From JAPUME01 sp964605715 (GTDB lineage Bacteria; Acidobacteriota; Terriglobia; UBA7540; JAPUME01): DNA of 32,663 nucleotides. The position numbers and the translations under genes were made by a program. The notes under the pieces are model-generated. The model ran no database searches, had not been told where the DNA came from, and was given only the letters and a program-made list of their open reading frames with translations. The stretch lies in assembly GCA_964605715.1 (NCBI GenBank), contig CAZSDV010000023.1, positions 1 through 32,663 on the forward strand. Reading direction: 5' to 3'. Positions 15,392-23,181 of this stretch are shown here, piece after piece (positions within the stretch are counted from its first letter, which is position 1; every line of letters begins with the position of its first letter).

Positions 15392-16351
15392 TCAACTTGC
15401 TGCGCGGCGTTGTCTGGTGCTCTCCGCTTTGGATGAAAAAGTTAACCATCCATAAGGGTCATCTGTTTCTCCGTGCACTATGGAGAGGAATCTCTCCTGC
15501 AATCTTTTGGTGATCGGTCCAGGCTGTCCATTTCCAACCTTTATGCGGTCGACTGAACGAATAGGAGTGACCTCCGCCGCTGTTCCAGTAAAGAAGACCT
15601 CATCAGCAAGATAGAGGAATTCACGGGCAAGCGCCTGCTCAACGAGAGGTATTCTCATCTCGCCCGCGAGCGTAATGATGGAATTTCGGGTGATTCCAGG
15701 AAGAACCGAGGAGGCAAGCGGTGGCGTGTATAATTTTCCATCTTTGGCAGCAAATATATTTTCCCCGCTGCCCTCACTGACAAGGCCAGAGGGATCTAGG
15801 GCAATACCCTCAGCGAAGCCGTTTAACTCTGCCTCCATTTTGATAAGTTGGGAATTCATATAATTAGCTGCCGCCTTTGCCATAGACGGTAACGTGTTTG
15901 GCGCCATTCTGTTCCAGGAAGCAACGCAGACATCCACGCCTTCCTTTAGCGCTTCATCCCCCAGGTATTTCCCCCATTCCCAGCAGAGCAGATAGACATC
16001 TACGGGATTTTCAAGCGGATTAACTCCAACATCACCAAAACCACGCATAACAATGGGCCGCAGATAGCAATGCTCCATGCCGTTAATTTGCACTAGCTTG
16101 ACTAAAGCTTCCTGGATTTCCTCTGAACTATAATTAAGCGGCATTCGATATATTTTGGCGGAATCAACCAGGCGGCTGACATGCTCTTTCAGGCGGAAGA
16201 TTGCTGGTCCTTGCGGCGTCGAATAACAACGAATCCCTTCGAATATACAAGAGGCATAGCTCACAGCATGGGAGGCAACATGGATTAACGCATCGTCCCA
16301 GGGAATAATTTTATCGTTGTACCAGATCTTCTCCCCTTTTACGATTGGCAT
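15392..16351 (-). CDS. ilvE: Branched-chain amino acid aminotransferase
   Basis: PLP fold-type IV transaminase making Val, Leu and Ile from their 2-keto acids with glutamate as donor; cytosolic. Motifs: GIRCYSTPQGPAIFRLKEHV, YLRPIVMRGFGDVGVNP, the PLP lysine Lys159 in PSMAKAAANYMNS, GLVSEGSGENIF, and FFTGTAAEVTPIRSVD. The frame extends upstream to 16555, but I set the start at the ATG at 16351 (319 residues), because AAAGGAAG precedes it by a normal distance and MPIVKGEKIWYNDKIIPW is where family members begin. The upstream 68 codons are promoter DNA, with an extended -10 at 16427. recX follows after 45 nt. Confidence 0.96.
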   Translation of the reverse strand: MPIVKGEKIWYNDKIIPWDDALIHVASHAVSYASCIFEGIRCYSTPQGPAIFRLKEHVSRLVDSAKIYRMPLNYSSEEIQEALVKLVQINGMEHCYLRPIVMRGFGDVGVNPLENPVDVYLLCWEWGKYLGDEALKEGVDVCVASWNRMAPNTLPSMAKAAANYMNSQLIKMEAELNGFAEGIALDPSGLVSEGSGENIFAAKDGKLYTPPLASSVLPGITRNSIITLAGEMRIPLVEQALAREFLYLADEVFFTGTAAEVTPIRSVDRIKVGNGQPGPITKRLQERFLSIVHGETDDPYGWLTFSSKAESTRQRRAAS

Positions 16352-16426
16352 AACAGCTTCCTTTCGAGGTACCTCACAGTACGCAAGCCTTCTGCAACTC
16401 CCTGTTCCTCCTACACCAGCAAAATG

Positions 16427-16435
16427 ATTATAGCA
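16427..16435 (-). promoter_or_regulatory. Extended -10 promoter of ilvE
   Basis: On the minus strand it reads TGCTATAAT, a perfect TATAAT with the TGn extension. A TTGCCA lies 15 bp upstream. The predicted start is near 16420, about 70 nt before the ilvE ATG. The same nonamer occurs before fsa and hslV. Confidence 0.65.
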
Positions 16436-16505
16436 CTGGCTCTCCATTGGCAAAGGTTTAAAACTCCAACAAGAGGTGCATTTCTTCTCTAAAAAGTCAT
16501 GTTGA

Positions 16506-16534
16506 TTGCCTGAACCTAGTATTTTGGTTACAAT
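16506..16534 (+). promoter_or_regulatory. Sigma-70-like promoter of the SufT/MIP18-like gene
   Basis: TTGCCT at 16506-16511 and TACAAT at 16529-16534 are separated by 17 bp, with a start near 16541 and a short leader to the ATG at 16568. It is divergent from the ilvE promoter in the same 216-bp spacer. Confidence 0.5.
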
Positions 16535-16567
16535 GAAGTGGCACAGACCGTGCACTAGGCATCAACC

Positions 16568-16867
16568 ATGATAACCAAAGAGAGGGTCTATGAAGCCCTC
16601 TACAATTGCCACGACCCAGAAATTCCAGTCAACATCGTTGACCTGGGCTTGATATATGACGTTCTTGTAGAAGATGACAATATTCAGGTCATCATGACCT
16701 TGACCGCGCAAGGCTGCCCATCCAGTGGCGAGATTACCGAAGACGTAAAAGCTCGCCTTGAACAGATTCCAGGGGCAAAATCGGCTGCTGTCCAGATCGT
16801 CTGGGATCCTCCTTGGGAGCCGAACCGGATGAGCGATGCAGCCAAGAAACAGCTAGGGATAGTCTGA
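16568..16867 (+). CDS. MIP18/DUF59 family Fe-S cluster assembly protein (SufT/PaaD-like)
   Basis: 99-residue cytosolic protein of the DUF59 family, which helps Fe-S cluster assembly or transfer to target enzymes (SufT, PaaD and the N-terminus of ApbC-type carriers share this fold). Signature stretches are NCHDPEIPVNIVDLGLIYDV at residues 13-32, the TAQGCPSSGEI loop with the conserved Cys, and the C-terminal VQIVWDPPWEPNRMSDAAKK typical of the family. The ATG at 16568 has only a weak AGG upstream. No suf genes are next to it; it sits alone between ilvE, which is divergent, and a tRNA gene. Which cluster system it serves cannot be seen here. Confidence 0.92.
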   Translation: MITKERVYEALYNCHDPEIPVNIVDLGLIYDVLVEDDNIQVIMTLTAQGCPSSGEITEDVKARLEQIPGAKSAAVQIVWDPPWEPNRMSDAAKKQLGIV

Positions 16868-17291
16868 GCCTAAACTTCACTTTGCAACCTAATCCCTATT
16901 TGGCATTTCATCCCAATGGGTCAAGTTTTTTTCTGAAGGTTAAGTAATCCCATCAGCAAGCATAGAAGAAACCAAAAATGGAGGCTGCTGCTGCCTTCCA
17001 TAAGAGTTCACTTGGCCACATATTTTTTATGATTAAAGTGGGAAATCATCTTACTCATTCCTTCAAGTCCATGCCGTTTGCAAACTTGCCGAAGAAAAAC
17101 TTAATGGGTACTGACAGCAAAGATGGCCCAAGACTTCTTTGATCCAATCAATGGACAGTTGTATTCAAACCATAAATCTCAAAGAGTTACATCACTCAAC
17201 TCAACAAGATGGGCTAGAGGAAAACATTGTAGAATTACGCATTGTAAGGCTATCATCAACCATTGAGCTCAAGCTGTTGAAGGAATGTCGT
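16868..17291. other. 424-base intergenic region before tRNA-Pro
   Basis: I see no convincing gene. A 54-codon frame starting with an ATG at 16978 lacks a ribosome binding site and looks random. The only supported element is a possible tRNA promoter at 17227-17256. Confidence 0.55.
17227..17256 (+). promoter_or_regulatory. Possible promoter of tRNA-Pro
   Basis: TTGTAG at 17227-17232 and TATCAT at 17251-17256, 18 bp apart, would start transcription near 17263, about 30 nt before the mature tRNA. The match is moderate and the location fits. Confidence 0.35.
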
Positions 17292-17368
17292 CGGGACGTA
17301 GCGCAGCCTGGTAGCGCGCACGCTTGGGGTGCGTGAGGTCGGCGGTTCAAATCCGCCCGTCCCGACCA
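17292..17368 (+). tRNA. tRNA-Pro, anticodon GGG, with encoded CCA
   Basis: The complete 77-nt cloverleaf was read by hand. Acceptor CGGGACG pairs with CGTCCCG, D stem GCGC with GCGC, anticodon stem CACGC with GCGTG around loop TTGGGGT (anticodon GGG), and T stem GGCGG with CCGCC around TTCAAAT. A73 is followed by a genome-encoded CCA. It reads proline codons CCC and CCU, and is very similar to Escherichia coli proL over the D and T arms. Confidence 0.96.
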
Positions 17369-17379
17369 ACTTCCACCTT

Positions 17380-17400
17380 TTCGATATCTTCAGTATCGAA
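17380..17400 (+). terminator. Hairpin just downstream of tRNA-Pro
   Basis: TTCGATA at 17380-17386 pairs perfectly with TATCGAA at 17394-17400 around a 7-nt loop, 12 nt after the tRNA CCA. There is no U-run after it, so it is either a weak terminator or a 3' processing or stability stem. Confidence 0.35.
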
Positions 17401-17443
17401 CTTCCTACCACAAAATATAAAATTCGCAGCAAAGCCAATATAA

Positions 17444-17469
17444 AGAATTAGCTGGAAAATGCTAATTCT
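17444..17469 (-). terminator. Terminator of the leftward carboxylase transcript
   Basis: AGAATTAGC at 17444-17452 and GCTAATTCT at 17461-17469 form a perfect 9-bp stem with an 8-nt loop. Leftward it is followed by TTATATT. It lies 70 bp after the carboxylase stop and closes the long minus-strand gene series before tRNA-Pro. Confidence 0.6.
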
Positions 17470-17539
17470 AAAGATATAAAACCACTGGGGGCCTCTTCGC
17501 TAGTTCTAGAAGGAACCTGCAGTAGTATAGGTAGCCAAA

Positions 17540-19090
17540 TTAAAGTGGTATGTTCCCATGCTTCTTAGGAGGATTCGTATCTCGTTTAGTATCAAGCATC
17601 CGAAGGGCCTTGATCAGGCGGGGGCGAGTCTCGCGCGGCTGAATGACAGCGTCAACGTAGCCACGTTCAGCAGCGATGTAAGGATTGGCAAAACGGCTAC
17701 GGAATTCCTCTGTTTTCTCAGCCCGAAGAGCTTCAGGCTTAGCAGCTTTCTGTAACTCGCGACGATTGAGAATATTTACAGCACCTTCAGGTCCCATAAC
17801 GGCAATCTCCGCGCTTGGGTAGGCAAAATTGATATCAGTCCGAATATGCTTGGAAGCCATTACGCAGTAGGCACCACCGTAAGCTTTTCTTGTAATAACG
17901 GTAATTTTCGGCACTGTGGCTTCAGCAAACGCATAAAGCAGTTTAGCTCCGTGGCGAATAATTCCGCCGAATTCCTGTTCGGCACCAGGCAAAAAACCAG
18001 GGACATCTTCAAAGGTAATAAGCGGAATGTTGAAAGCATCGCAAAATCTGACGAATCGTGCCCCCTTTACCGAAGCATTAATGTCGAGACATCCTGCCAA
18101 AACTGCCGGCTGATTAGCCACTATACCCACACTCTGCCCTCCTAGGCGCGCGAAGCCGACAATGATATTCCCGGCAAAATGTTCGTGTACTTCCAGAAAA
18201 TTGCTGTTATCGACAACATGTCGAATAACATCCTTCATATCGTAAGGTTGATTAGATTCTGCGGGCACAAGTTTGTCCAAAATGTCTTCAGTTCGGTCTA
18301 TGGGATCTGAACATTCCACCCAAGGAGCATCCTCTTGATTGTTTTGGGGGATAAAAGAGAGCAGCTCGCGGATAAGAGCAAGGCACTCGCTATCATCGGG
18401 AGCTATGAAATGAGCCACGCCGCTTTTAGCATTGTGTGTCCGGGAGCCGCCAAGCTGGTCCATGGTAACTTCCTCATGCATGACCGCTTTAATGACATCT
18501 GGCCCAGTCACAGACATGTAACTCGAGTTTTCTACCATCAAGACAAAATCAGTAATGGCTGGGGAATAAACAGCTCCACCGGCACAGGGCCCCATAATAG
18601 CTGAAATTTGAGGTATAACTCCTGAAGCCAATGTGTTGCGCAAAAAAAGGTCTGCATACCCACCAAGCGAAGCGACACCCTCCTGAATCCGCGCTCCACC
18701 AGAATCATTTAATCCAACCACTGGAGCTCCCACCTTCATAGCTAGATCCATGATTTTGCAAATCTTAGAGGCATTTGTCTCGCTTAGCGAACCGCCGAAA
18801 ACAGTAAAATCTTGAGCAAAAGCAAAAATGAGACGGCCATTGATCTTACCGTGTCCAGCTACGACACCATCACCCGGCACACTTTGACTGTCCATACCAA
18901 AGTCCCGACAACGATGTTCAACTAACTTGTCAGTTTCCTCAAAGGAACCTTCATCAAAAAGTAGGTTTATGCGCTCTCGGGCCGAGAGCCTCCCCTCTTT
19001 GCGCCGGCGGCTGAGGCGTTCCTCCCCACCACCCTGTTCGGCAGCGGCACTACGCCTTTTGAGTTCCTTTAAATCATTTTTGAGCATCAT
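17540..19090 (-). CDS. Acyl-CoA carboxylase carboxyltransferase (beta) subunit, propionyl-CoA carboxylase-like
   Basis: Carboxyltransferase moving CO2 from carboxybiotin to an acyl-CoA, probably propionyl- or acetyl-CoA, or working in reverse in a decarboxylase. Two crotonase-type halves are visible: the first with FAQDFTVFGGSLSETNASKI and NDSGGARIQEGVASLGGY, the second with GIVANQPAVLAGCLDINASV, FEDVPGFLPGAEQEFGGIIR and AYGGAYCVMASKHI. These two oxyanion-hole glycine regions are intact. The frame opens with a TTG at 19126, but tandem ATGs at 19090 and 19087 fit the family start better; I use 19090 (516 residues). No biotin carboxylase, biotin carrier, epimerase or mutase gene is nearby, so propionyl-CoA specificity is a family-level guess. 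Confidence 0.93.
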   Translation of the reverse strand: MMLKNDLKELKRRSAAAEQGGGEERLSRRRKEGRLSARERINLLFDEGSFEETDKLVEHRCRDFGMDSQSVPGDGVVAGHGKINGRLIFAFAQDFTVFGGSLSETNASKICKIMDLAMKVGAPVVGLNDSGGARIQEGVASLGGYADLFLRNTLASGVIPQISAIMGPCAGGAVYSPAITDFVLMVENSSYMSVTGPDVIKAVMHEEVTMDQLGGSRTHNAKSGVAHFIAPDDSECLALIRELLSFIPQNNQEDAPWVECSDPIDRTEDILDKLVPAESNQPYDMKDVIRHVVDNSNFLEVHEHFAGNIIVGFARLGGQSVGIVANQPAVLAGCLDINASVKGARFVRFCDAFNIPLITFEDVPGFLPGAEQEFGGIIRHGAKLLYAFAEATVPKITVITRKAYGGAYCVMASKHIRTDINFAYPSAEIAVMGPEGAVNILNRRELQKAAKPEALRAEKTEEFRSRFANPYIAAERGYVDAVIQPRETRPRLIKALRMLDTKRDTNPPKKHGNIPL

Positions 19091-19168
19091 GTAGGTTTTT
19101 GAATCTAAAACAGAGAAGGGCAACAATTACACTTAAATCCACCGGGTTTATCGGGGGTCCACCCTCTT

Positions 19169-19828
19169 CTATTTAATTTCCTGGATCGACTTAACTTTTT
19201 CCCAATCCTCCAGAAACCTTTCCAATCCTCGATCAGTTAAGGGGTGCTTAAAAAGTTGATCCAGAACTTTTGCAGGCAAGGTGGCAATATCGGCTCCAAT
19301 CTTGGCAGCCTCAATCACATGCAAAGGATGGCGTAGGGAAGCTGCCAGAACCTGCGTCTTGAAAGAGTAGTTGCGATAAATTGCTGTGATATCACGAACC
19401 AGATCCATACCCACATGACCGATGTCGTCAAGCCGTCCAAGAAAAGGACTAATAAAATTGGCCCCTGCCTTGGCTGCAAGGAGCGCCTGCGAAGCAGAAA
19501 AGCACAGCGTAACGTTGGTACGGATGCCCTCCTTGCTCAACTCCCTTACGGCTTTCATTCCATCCCGAGTCATGGGGATCTTTACCACCACGCTTGAGTG
19601 GAGGCGAGCCAGCTCACGCCCTTCGTTACACATACCTTCAGCATCAATGGCCACCACCTCAGCGCTAACCGGACCATTAACAATCTGGCAAATTTCAACA
19701 ATCCGCTTCTTGAGATTTACCTTTTCCTTGGCAATTAAAGTCGGGTTCGTCGTGACCCCATCCAGAACACCAAGAGCTGCAGCCTCCCGGATCTCCTCCA
19801 AGCTCGCCGAATCGATAAAAAACTTCAC
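19169..19828 (-). CDS. fsa: Transaldolase / fructose-6-phosphate aldolase (small Tal family)
   Basis: Class I aldolase of about 220 residues, the short TalC/FSA type, working in the non-oxidative pentose phosphate pathway in the cytosol. The start MKFFIDSASLEEIREA and the DGVTTNPTLIAKE motif are diagnostic. The Schiff-base lysine is Lys83 in VVVKIPMT. Other conserved pieces are GIRTNVTLCFSASQALLAAK, GANFISPFLGRLDDIG and AASLRHPLHVIEAAKIGADI. A good ribosome binding site, GAGGTGAG, abuts the ATG at 19828, and an extended -10 promoter lies just upstream. Transaldolase and fructose-6-phosphate aldolase activities cannot be separated with certainty here. It precedes the acyl-CoA carboxylase gene by 78 bp, probably on one transcript. 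Confidence 0.95.
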   Translation of the reverse strand: MKFFIDSASLEEIREAAALGVLDGVTTNPTLIAKEKVNLKKRIVEICQIVNGPVSAEVVAIDAEGMCNEGRELARLHSSVVVKIPMTRDGMKAVRELSKEGIRTNVTLCFSASQALLAAKAGANFISPFLGRLDDIGHVGMDLVRDITAIYRNYSFKTQVLAASLRHPLHVIEAAKIGADIATLPAKVLDQLFKHPLTDRGLERFLEDWEKVKSIQEIK

Positions 19829-19858
19829 ATCTCACCTCTTCACTAATGACTGTTATTA

Positions 19859-19867
19859 ATTATAGCA
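19859..19867 (-). promoter_or_regulatory. Extended -10 promoter of the transaldolase gene
   Basis: The minus strand reads TGCTATAAT, with a predicted start near 19852 and a 24-nt leader containing the GAGGTGAG ribosome binding site. No -35 of note is present. The flank AAAGTGCTATA is shared with the accD promoter. Confidence 0.65.
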
Positions 19868-19977
19868 CTTTGTTTTAATGGAGCTGCACTTCACTAAAAC
19901 TTGATTTCAACAAGCATTAGAAGATTTCCACTACTCCTACCCCATAAAAAGAGTGTTTTCAATCAAGTTCAAGGAGG

Positions 19978-21054
19978 TTACTCTGCCACCAGCGTTAATA
20001 TATCTGAGTCCAAGCTCTCATTCTTCTTGATATCTAACCCCGTCACTCGGTAGCTATACGTGCGGCCCTCAACAATAGTTGTGTCACGATAAATTGGAGT
20101 CGGCAAAACCTCCAGAGTAAGGCGTCGATAAACCCCTGATCCTTCCCGACGATAAACATAGTAGCCGGCAAGATCTACTTCGCTGTTCGGATTCCAGATC
20201 AACTCGATGGCTTGGCTTGAGTAAAGTCCAACCAACCCCCTTGGCGCACGGGGTGGAAAAACGTCTGCAGGGGTAATGCTCACAGGTAATGAGTCCTTGC
20301 TGGTGCTAACATACTTGCCATCTCCGAATTTGGCCCGCACCTTGTAACGAACCTCAAGGCCAAATTGGAATTTTGAATCTTCGAGGCGTGGCTCGAGGGT
20401 TTCAGCGTACGGATGAAAATCTACCTCACCACCCACGCTTCGAAAAACTTGGAAGCCACGAAATATTTGGTTAGCCTCCTTTGATCCTGACTCCCAAATC
20501 CATTCCAAGCGCACAGAGCTTTCTGTGGATTCTGCTCTTAGCTGGGTAACTGGTCCTGACACGGGAAGTACGCGCAAACTTACCAGATTTGAGAACTCAC
20601 TTTTTCGTCTCCTGCCTCCGAATGTAGGAGTTGAGGCACGCACTGCATATTGGAATTTACCTTCAGAGGCTAGTACCAATTCGGCAAGCCCAAATGAGTC
20701 CGCCCACTGCATGAGTCCGCCAAAACCCTTACCAAGAGCAGCAAGGTCAGCTGAATCTAATGTAGCCCAAGGAGTATCTTCTTCTTCGAACTTTCCTGAC
20801 AACACCTGCCCTTTGCGGAGGAAAATTCTGAAGATTTCAATTCCGAGTGGGCGTGTTAGCTGTTCTCCATCGATGGCAAAAATCGGCAACGTCCAGCGGA
20901 GATTAACGCTATCCCCCACTTGCGTCGCCGAGAGATCTGTTATCGTTTCAGGAATCTCAACCCGCGGTGCAAGTGGCGAGCCTTGCTTTCCACATCCAAT
21001 CCAGAAAAGCCCCGCCAACCATATAAGTTTGAGGAAAAAATGAGGTTTCAGCAT
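19978..21054 (-). CDS. Lipoprotein with fibronectin type III domains
   Basis: Envelope lipoprotein of unknown function. The N-terminus has a basic and hydrophobic signal with lipobox FWIG before Cys21. The mature start CGKQGSPLAPR resembles the small YifL/LptM-like lipoprotein start (CGxxGPL). Three FN3-like beta-sandwich units follow, each with a TxLxATxxGDSVxLxW-like strand: near residues 40-160, 165-260 and 265-358. The last is clearest, with ELIWNPNSEVDLAGYYVYRR and TYSYRVTGLDIKKNES. The length is 358 residues. It starts 39 bp after hslU on the same strand and may be read through from it. FN3 repeats suggest binding to polysaccharide or protein at the surface; no partner is evident. Confidence 0.82.
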   Translation of the reverse strand: MLKPHFFLKLIWLAGLFWIGCGKQGSPLAPRVEIPETITDLSATQVGDSVNLRWTLPIFAIDGEQLTRPLGIEIFRIFLRKGQVLSGKFEEEDTPWATLDSADLAALGKGFGGLMQWADSFGLAELVLASEGKFQYAVRASTPTFGGRRRKSEFSNLVSLRVLPVSGPVTQLRAESTESSVRLEWIWESGSKEANQIFRGFQVFRSVGGEVDFHPYAETLEPRLEDSKFQFGLEVRYKVRAKFGDGKYVSTSKDSLPVSITPADVFPPRAPRGLVGLYSSQAIELIWNPNSEVDLAGYYVYRREGSGVYRRLTLEVLPTPIYRDTTIVEGRTYSYRVTGLDIKKNESLDSDILTLVAE

Positions 21055-21092
21055 TCACAAAAAACAACAGAGACAAGATTTAACCAGTTAAC

Positions 21093-22493
21093 TTAAAGTA
21101 TATATCGACTTAGATCCTGGTCTTTGATGATATCAGCTAGTTGACTTTGGACGTACTTACTGTCGATCCGAATGTTCTTCTTTTTCAGATCTGGTCCTTC
21201 AAAGGAAATCTCGTCTAGTAGTTTCTCCATAATTGTGTGTAGGCGACGAGCCCCGATATTTTCTGTCTGGTTGTTTACGGTTGCGGCAAAACCCGCAAGC
21301 TCCCCAATGGCATCCTTGGTGAAGCGAAGTCGAATCCCTTCAGTTCCGAGAAGTGCAGTATATTGCTTGACGAGGGCGTTTTTTGGCTCCTGGAGAATTC
21401 TGACAAAGTCGTCTACGTTCAGCGCCTTCAGCTCCACCCGAATTGGAAAACGCCCTTGGAGCTCTGGAATCAAATCGGAGGGCTTGCTAGTATGAAAGGC
21501 TCCAGCAGCAATAAATAGAATATGATCCGTACGTACCATACCGTACCGAGTGTTTACCGTCGTACCCTCTACAATGGGAAGGATGTCGCGCTGAACCCCT
21601 TCACGGCTAACATCAGGGCCTCCTTGAGAACGTTCTCGCCCTGAAATCTTATCAATTTCATCAATGAATAGGATGCCAGACTGCTCAGCACGTTCAACAG
21701 CTGTCCGTGTCACCTGGTCCATATCAATCAACCGATTTTCTTCTTCCTGCGTCAAGTGATCAATGGCTTCAGCCACCTTCATTTTCCGCTTCTTAGTGCG
21801 CTGTCCAAACATGCCCGGCAAAAGATCTTTGATGTTGACATCCATCTCTTCAACGCCACCAGAAGAAATGACCTCAAAGGAAGGAAAGGAGCGCTCCCGG
21901 ATGTCAACTTCAACAAGGCGGTCGTCCAATTTCCCTTCACGAAGTTGGGTACGGAGCTTCTCCCGCGTTCGGCGAAAGCGATCCGCTTGCCGGGCTTGCG
22001 CTTCCTCATTGACTGGATCTTTCTTCTGCAAGGGAGTGGGGGGAAGTAAAAGGTCGAGCAGTCGCTCTTCAGCATTTTGTTCCGCACGACCGGCAACCTC
22101 TTCCAGCTTTTCCTCACGCACCATCTCAATCCCAATCTCAACCAGATCACGGATCATCGACTCGACGTCGCGACCAACGTAACCCACTTCAGTGAACCGA
22201 GAGGCTTCTACCTTCAGGAAAGGTGAATTAGTGAGCCTTGCAAGGCGGCGGGCAATCTCTGTTTTCCCCACACCAGTTGGCCCAATCATAATAATGTTCT
22301 TGGGCAAAATCTCTTCGGCTAGCTCAGAAGAGAGTTTTTGTCTCCGCATGCGATTGCGCAAGGCAATAGCCACAGAACGCTTTGCCTCGTGTTGTCCAAC
22401 CACGTGTTTGTCAAGCTCAGCGACGATCTCCCGGGGGGTCATATTATCAAGCTGGGTGGTAGTCGCAACGTTTTCAGGTAAGTAAAAAACCAT
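21093..22493 (-). CDS. hslU: ATP-dependent protease ATPase subunit HslU
   Basis: AAA+ unfoldase that feeds unfolded proteins to the HslV peptidase; cytosolic hexamer. TPREIVAELDKHVVGQHEAK matches the family start, Walker A is GPTGVGKTE at residues 71-79, and GYVGRDVESMIRDL follows. Walker B is ILFIDEIDKI. The I domain lies between, and the C-terminal LSRYIL tail that docks into HslV is present. The 466 residues are slightly longer than Escherichia coli HslU because the frame adds 17 residues before MTPREIV. The ATG at 22493 is the likely start, the one at Met18 a possible alternative. It is 39 bp downstream of hslV in the usual hslVU order. Confidence 0.98.
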   Translation of the reverse strand: MVFYLPENVATTTQLDNMTPREIVAELDKHVVGQHEAKRSVAIALRNRMRRQKLSSELAEEILPKNIIMIGPTGVGKTEIARRLARLTNSPFLKVEASRFTEVGYVGRDVESMIRDLVEIGIEMVREEKLEEVAGRAEQNAEERLLDLLLPPTPLQKKDPVNEEAQARQADRFRRTREKLRTQLREGKLDDRLVEVDIRERSFPSFEVISSGGVEEMDVNIKDLLPGMFGQRTKKRKMKVAEAIDHLTQEEENRLIDMDQVTRTAVERAEQSGILFIDEIDKISGRERSQGGPDVSREGVQRDILPIVEGTTVNTRYGMVRTDHILFIAAGAFHTSKPSDLIPELQGRFPIRVELKALNVDDFVRILQEPKNALVKQYTALLGTEGIRLRFTKDAIGELAGFAATVNNQTENIGARRLHTIMEKLLDEISFEGPDLKKKNIRIDSKYVQSQLADIIKDQDLSRYIL

Positions 22494-22532
22494 TCCTAAG
22501 TTTGAACCTGGAGATTTATTAAAAACATCTCT

Positions 22533-23087
22533 TTAAATTTCCTCGATCGTAACTTGATCATTGGTAAAGATGCAAAGCTCCCCAGCAACTGCCATTGACT
22601 CTTCCACAATTCTACGTGCGGAAAGCTTAGTGTGGGTAACAAGAACTCGTGCCGCAGCCATCGCATATGGCCCACCTGAACCAATAGCTATGATGCCCTC
22701 ATCAGGTTCGATAACATCTCCAGTACCGCTAACAAGATAGGTGTTCTTGCCGTCACTTACGATTAGCAGTGCCTCAAGATGCCGCAGGACCCGGTCGGTA
22801 CGCCACTCCTTGGCCAACTCCACCACGGCACGGTTAATGTTACCGTGAAATTCCTCAAGCTTGCCTTCAAACCGACTGAACAACGAGAGGGCGTCAGCAG
22901 TGCTGCCGGCAAATCCGGCCAGTACTCGATCTTTATAAAGTCGGCGAATTTTCCGTGCTCGGTGCTTAACTACACCCTCTCCCATGGTGATCTGACCATC
23001 CCCTCCCATGACAAGCTTATTGCCACGCTTCACAGAGAGAATGGTTGTGCCATGAAACTTCAATTTTTGTTTTGGTTCCTGAGGCAT
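22533..23087 (-). CDS. hslV: ATP-dependent protease peptidase subunit HslV
   Basis: Bacterial proteasome-like threonine peptidase that forms the proteolytic chamber of HslVU. The catalytic Thr is expected at residue 14, in HGTTILSVKRG, after a 13-residue propeptide that is removed on assembly. DGQITMG, the ARKIRRLY stretch and AGFAGSTADALSLFSRFEGK are typical. The 184 residues are normal. The upstream extended -10 (23103-23111) would place the transcription start about 9 nt before the ATG, leaving no room for a Shine-Dalgarno, so translation may begin in a near-leaderless way. Confidence 0.98.
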   Translation of the reverse strand: MPQEPKQKLKFHGTTILSVKRGNKLVMGGDGQITMGEGVVKHRARKIRRLYKDRVLAGFAGSTADALSLFSRFEGKLEEFHGNINRAVVELAKEWRTDRVLRHLEALLIVSDGKNTYLVSGTGDVIEPDEGIIAIGSGGPYAMAAARVLVTHTKLSARRIVEESMAVAGELCIFTNDQVTIEEI

Positions 23088-23102
23088 ATTATTTAGATGT
23101 TC

Positions 23103-23111
23103 ATTATAGCA
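23103..23111 (-). promoter_or_regulatory. Extended -10 promoter of hslVU
   Basis: The minus strand reads TGCTATAAT directly before hslV. The predicted transcription start is near 23096, and the ATG is at 23087. No -35 consensus is visible. No sigma-32-type heat-shock promoter was recognised. Confidence 0.55.
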
Positions 23112-23181
23112 GAGCTTTCCGGAGGCCTTGCGGCGAACTCTAGAAAAGCCAGAGGCAAAAAGCTGGGCAGCTCTGATTCAT

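Noticed and set aside
16978..17142. 54-codon plus-strand frame starting MEAAAAFHKSSLGHIFFM in the gap before tRNA-Pro.
   Set aside because: No ribosome binding site, irregular composition and a run toward the tRNA promoter region; nothing supports coding.
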